Shown one piece after another: positions 61,692-64,000 of a stretch of 64,000 nucleotides of DNA. The notes under the pieces are model-generated. The model saw nothing but the letters and a program-made list of their open reading frames with translations, ran no database searches and had not been told where the DNA came from. Origin of the DNA: Roseiarcus sp036513315. Lineage in GTDB: Bacteria > Pseudomonadota > Alphaproteobacteria > Rhizobiales > Beijerinckiaceae. The DNA lies in assembly GCA_036513315.1 (NCBI GenBank), contig DATBZF010000027.1, positions 1-64,000 of the forward strand, written 5' to 3'. The translations under genes were made by a program, and so were the position numbers. Within the stretch, counting starts at the first letter, position 1. The number at the start of each line of letters is the position of its first letter.

Positions 61692-64000
61692 TCAGAAAGT
61701 GCTGCCGCCCGAGAAGTTGATAGCCTGGGTTTGGTCATACTTGCCCTTGGTGACGGCATAGGCGTAGTCGATGCGAATCGGCCCGAGGGGCGACGCCCAG
61801 ATGATGCTCGCGCCAATCGAAGACCGGATCGTGGTCTCATTGTCGACTTTGATGCAATTACTCTGAGTAAAATTCGGAGGGACGTTGCCCGGAATGCAAG
61901 GCGAGCCTGCCGGCAACCCGAGGAGCGGCGAAAAATTCGTCGGCCCATTATAGCCGAACAAGGTTCCCGCATCGGCGAATATTGCGCCCTTCAAGCCGAT
62001 TTCCCTGGGCAGCCCGTAAATCGGGAATTGCACTTCGGCGGTGCCGCCGAAATAGGTGGTGCCGCCAAGACCCGCCGCCTGCAAATTGGTCGGGTCTGAA
62101 ATGTCGCGCGGCCCGATGCCTCCAGGCGCGAAGCCGCGCACCAGCGTCGGCCCGACATTGAAATTATCGATGATGCGCAGGTCCTGACCACCGAAGGCGT
62201 TGATCTGTCCCGCCTGACCGCGAACGAAGCCGACGAAATCATCCGTGATCGGATAGTAATAGCGGGCGTCGAATGTCTCACGCAGGAACTTGGAATCGCC
62301 GCCGGCGCCGGCGACATCCTGCTTGTAGGTCACGATAGCGCCGGTCGTCGGGTTCTTGTTGTTATCGAGCGTGTTGTAGACCAACGAAAAGCCGACCAGC
62401 GACGTCAATTGCGCGCCCTGCGCCGCCGCCTGCTTGAGCGCGAGCGACGCTTCGCCATTGGTCACGCAATTTTCCGCGGAGCTGAGAGGTACGAGGCTGC
62501 CCGCCGTCCCCGGGGTCAAGCCCGGGATCGCATTCGTGCAATCGTCATAAGGCTGCGAGTTGCTGTTGGGAATTTTGATCGCCGATTCATAGACCGAATA
62601 ATGAGGCTGGAAGGTAAACTCGTCCGTCACGGGCAGGCCGAGGCGCAGGGTCACGCCCGTCGTCCAGTTCTCGTACAACGCGTACTGATAGGGGTCGGTT
62701 TCCTTGTGATAGATGTCGAACCCGGCCGCGATGCGTTGGTCGAGGAAATAAGGTTCGGTGAATGTGGCGGCCCAGCCGCGGCTGTATTGTCCCTCCGAGG
62801 CCGAAAGCTTCACATATTGGCCGCGGCCGAGAAAGTTGGTCTCGGTCACCGAAACCTCAGCGATCGCGCCATCGGTGGTCGAATAACCCCCCGATATCGC
62901 GAACGAGCCTGTCGGTTGGTCCTCAACTTCCACGACAACAATCACGCGATCGGCAGTCGATCCTGGCCGATTGGTGATATGGACTTTCTTGAAGAAGCCG
63001 AGGTTGTTCAGACGACGCTCAGCCCTCTCGATCAGCGCGTGATTGTAGGGGTCGCCTTCGCCAATATCGAACTCGCGCCGAATGACATAATCGCGGGTCC
63101 TGGTGTTGCCCTCGATGTCGATGCGTTCGATATAGACTTTCGGGCCGTCGTCGACAGTGAAGGCGACGCCGATCTCATGCGTCTCAGCATTGCGATCGCC
63201 ATGCGGGCGCACCTCAGAAAACGCGTAGCCCTGACGGGCCACGTCGCGCGTGACCGCCTCGGTCGACAATTCAACCGCCGAAGCGTTGTAGACATCGCCC
63301 GGCGCGATTTTCACGAAGCGCTTGAGCGCCTGGCCGTCGACATTGGGGATGTGCGAATCGACCGAGACGGCGCCGACATGGTATTGCGGCCCCTCTTCCA
63401 TCGTAATCGTAATGATGTAGCCGGGGTCGGGTTCAGCCTGAAAATGGACATCCGTGTTGGTGATGCGATAATCGGCATAACCATTCTTCATATAATATTT
63501 GCGTATCGCCTCTTCGTCGGACGCCAGGCGATCGGGATCGTAGACGTCGCTGGTCTTCAGGAACGACAGGAAATTCATTTCCGAAGTCTGCATCAAACTG
63601 TGCAGGCGATAGTTCGAGACCGCGTTATTCCCGACAAATTTGATCTCGCGGACGCCGGTTTTGTCACCCTCGTCGATAGTGAAGACGAGATCGGAACGGC
63701 CATTGGGCAACGCGACCAGACGGTAAGTCACTTTCGCCGCGCCGCGTCCGAATTTCCGGTAGGCTTCCTTGATGCGCTCGATATCCCCCGTCGCCAGCGT
63801 TTCGCTGAAGCCCCCGCGAGGCTTGGATTGAACCTCGACCGCGAGTTGGTCGCCTTTGATCTTGCTGTTGCCTTCGAACGCGACGCGATTGAGGATGATG
63901 GCGCTTTCGTCCACGGAGACAATCACATGGCCGCCTACCACACGGGCGCTGACCTTGGAAAACATGCCTGTGGCGGAAAGATCCTTGACGCCCTGATCGA
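61692..64000 (-). CDS. bamA: Outer membrane protein assembly factor BamA (N-terminus outside window)
   Basis: The Omp85-family barrel that inserts proteins into the outer membrane. The window holds about 769 codons; the signal peptide and first part of POTRA 1 lie beyond the right edge, since the frame continues open (DQGVKDLSATGMFSKVSA). POTRA domains are visible as GNSKIKGDQLAVEVQ, VGNNAVSNYRLHSLM and IDIEGNTRTRDYVIRREFD. The barrel contains NLGFFKKVHI before it, SVTETNFLGRGQYVKLS, the FVRGQAG and VRGFAPGGIGPRD motif of loop 6, and ends in the C-terminal Phe of outer membrane proteins (SGGSTF). It starts the lipid A cluster and is closed by a terminator. Confidence 0.96.
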   Translation of the reverse strand, partial: DQGVKDLSATGMFSKVSARVVGGHVIVSVDESAIILNRVAFEGNSKIKGDQLAVEVQSKPRGGFSETLATGDIERIKEAYRKFGRGAAKVTYRLVALPNGRSDLVFTIDEGDKTGVREIKFVGNNAVSNYRLHSLMQTSEMNFLSFLKTSDVYDPDRLASDEEAIRKYYMKNGYADYRITNTDVHFQAEPDPGYIITITMEEGPQYHVGAVSVDSHIPNVDGQALKRFVKIAPGDVYNASAVELSTEAVTRDVARQGYAFSEVRPHGDRNAETHEIGVAFTVDDGPKVYIERIDIEGNTRTRDYVIRREFDIGEGDPYNHALIERAERRLNNLGFFKKVHITNRPGSTADRVIVVVEVEDQPTGSFAISGGYSTTDGAIAEVSVTETNFLGRGQYVKLSASEGQYSRGWAATFTEPYFLDQRIAAGFDIYHKETDPYQYALYENWTTGVTLRLGLPVTDEFTFQPHYSVYESAIKIPNSNSQPYDDCTNAIPGLTPGTAGSLVPLSSAENCVTNGEASLALKQAAAQGAQLTSLVGFSLVYNTLDNNKNPTTGAIVTYKQDVAGAGGDSKFLRETFDARYYYPITDDFVGFVRGQAGQINAFGGQDLRIIDNFNVGPTLVRGFAPGGIGPRDISDPTNLQAAGLGGTTYFGGTAEVQFPIYGLPREIGLKGAIFADAGTLFGYNGPTNFSPLLGLPAGSPCIPGNVPPNFTQSNCIKVDNETTIRSSIGASIIWASPLGPIRIDYAYAVTKGKYDQTQAINFSGGSTF

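Overview
The window is GC-rich, gene-dense chromosomal DNA of an alphaproteobacterium, most likely order Hyphomicrobiales (Rhizobiales); a Beijerinckiaceae/Methylocystaceae-type relative is my best guess. The evidence is an ExoR-type Sel1 protein, a PmtA-like methyltransferase, a MaeB-type malic enzyme, a gatCAB block divergent from ruvX, a dprA-plsY-pyrC' block, and the order bamA-lpxD-fabZ-lpxA-lpxI-lpxB. These assignments rest on family recognition from sequence alone. I see no rRNA, insertion sequence, prophage or CRISPR array. One tRNA gene, tRNA-Leu(GAG), is present.

Layout. 1-7.6 kb: a long inverted repeat, an SDR without the catalytic Tyr, glutathionyl-hydroquinone reductase, rimO, exoR, and a two-gene partial phosphotransferase system (EIIA of the glucitol family plus an HPr-EI fusion). 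7.7-14.4 kb: tRNA-Leu, polysaccharide deacetylase, GH25 lysozyme lipoprotein, a GNAT, TehA, an aldo/keto reductase and small proteins. 14.4-23.2 kb: oxalate decarboxylase, a serine hydrolase with a frameshifted C-terminus, maeB, a LysE exporter, isovaleryl-CoA dehydrogenase, a GST-like protein and a histone-H1-like protein. 23.7-35 kb: gatCAB, ruvX, dprA, plsY and a pseudo-dihydroorotase. The aspartate carbamoyltransferase gene is separated from pyrC' by kbl-tdh and a MazEF-like toxin-antitoxin pair with its own palindromic operator. 35-46.3 kb: topA, a PmtA-like methyltransferase, a tightly coupled rnr-DUF983-NUDIX operon, rpmG, a decayed P-loop kinase gene and comEC. 46.4-56.5 kb: gltX, a deleted Asp/Glu racemase gene, an ABC transporter (fused permease and ATPase), gltA, and a tandem duplication of a Bcr/CflA-type efflux gene and its epimerase neighbour, now partly decayed. 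56.8-64 kb: the lipid A operon and bamA, which runs off the right edge.

Most of the window is core housekeeping: translation quality control (gatCAB, gltX, rimO, rpmG), lipid A and outer-membrane biogenesis, DNA metabolism (topA, ruvX, dprA, comEC), pyrimidine synthesis and central carbon (gltA, maeB). The least ordinary parts are the transporter-less PTS pair, the split pyrB/pyrC' locus with its toxin-antitoxin insert, and four degenerate loci: the kinase remnant, the racemase deletion, the efflux/epimerase duplication scar and the frameshifted serine hydrolase. I found no clearly new multi-gene system; the PTS pair is the best candidate for unexplored regulation.
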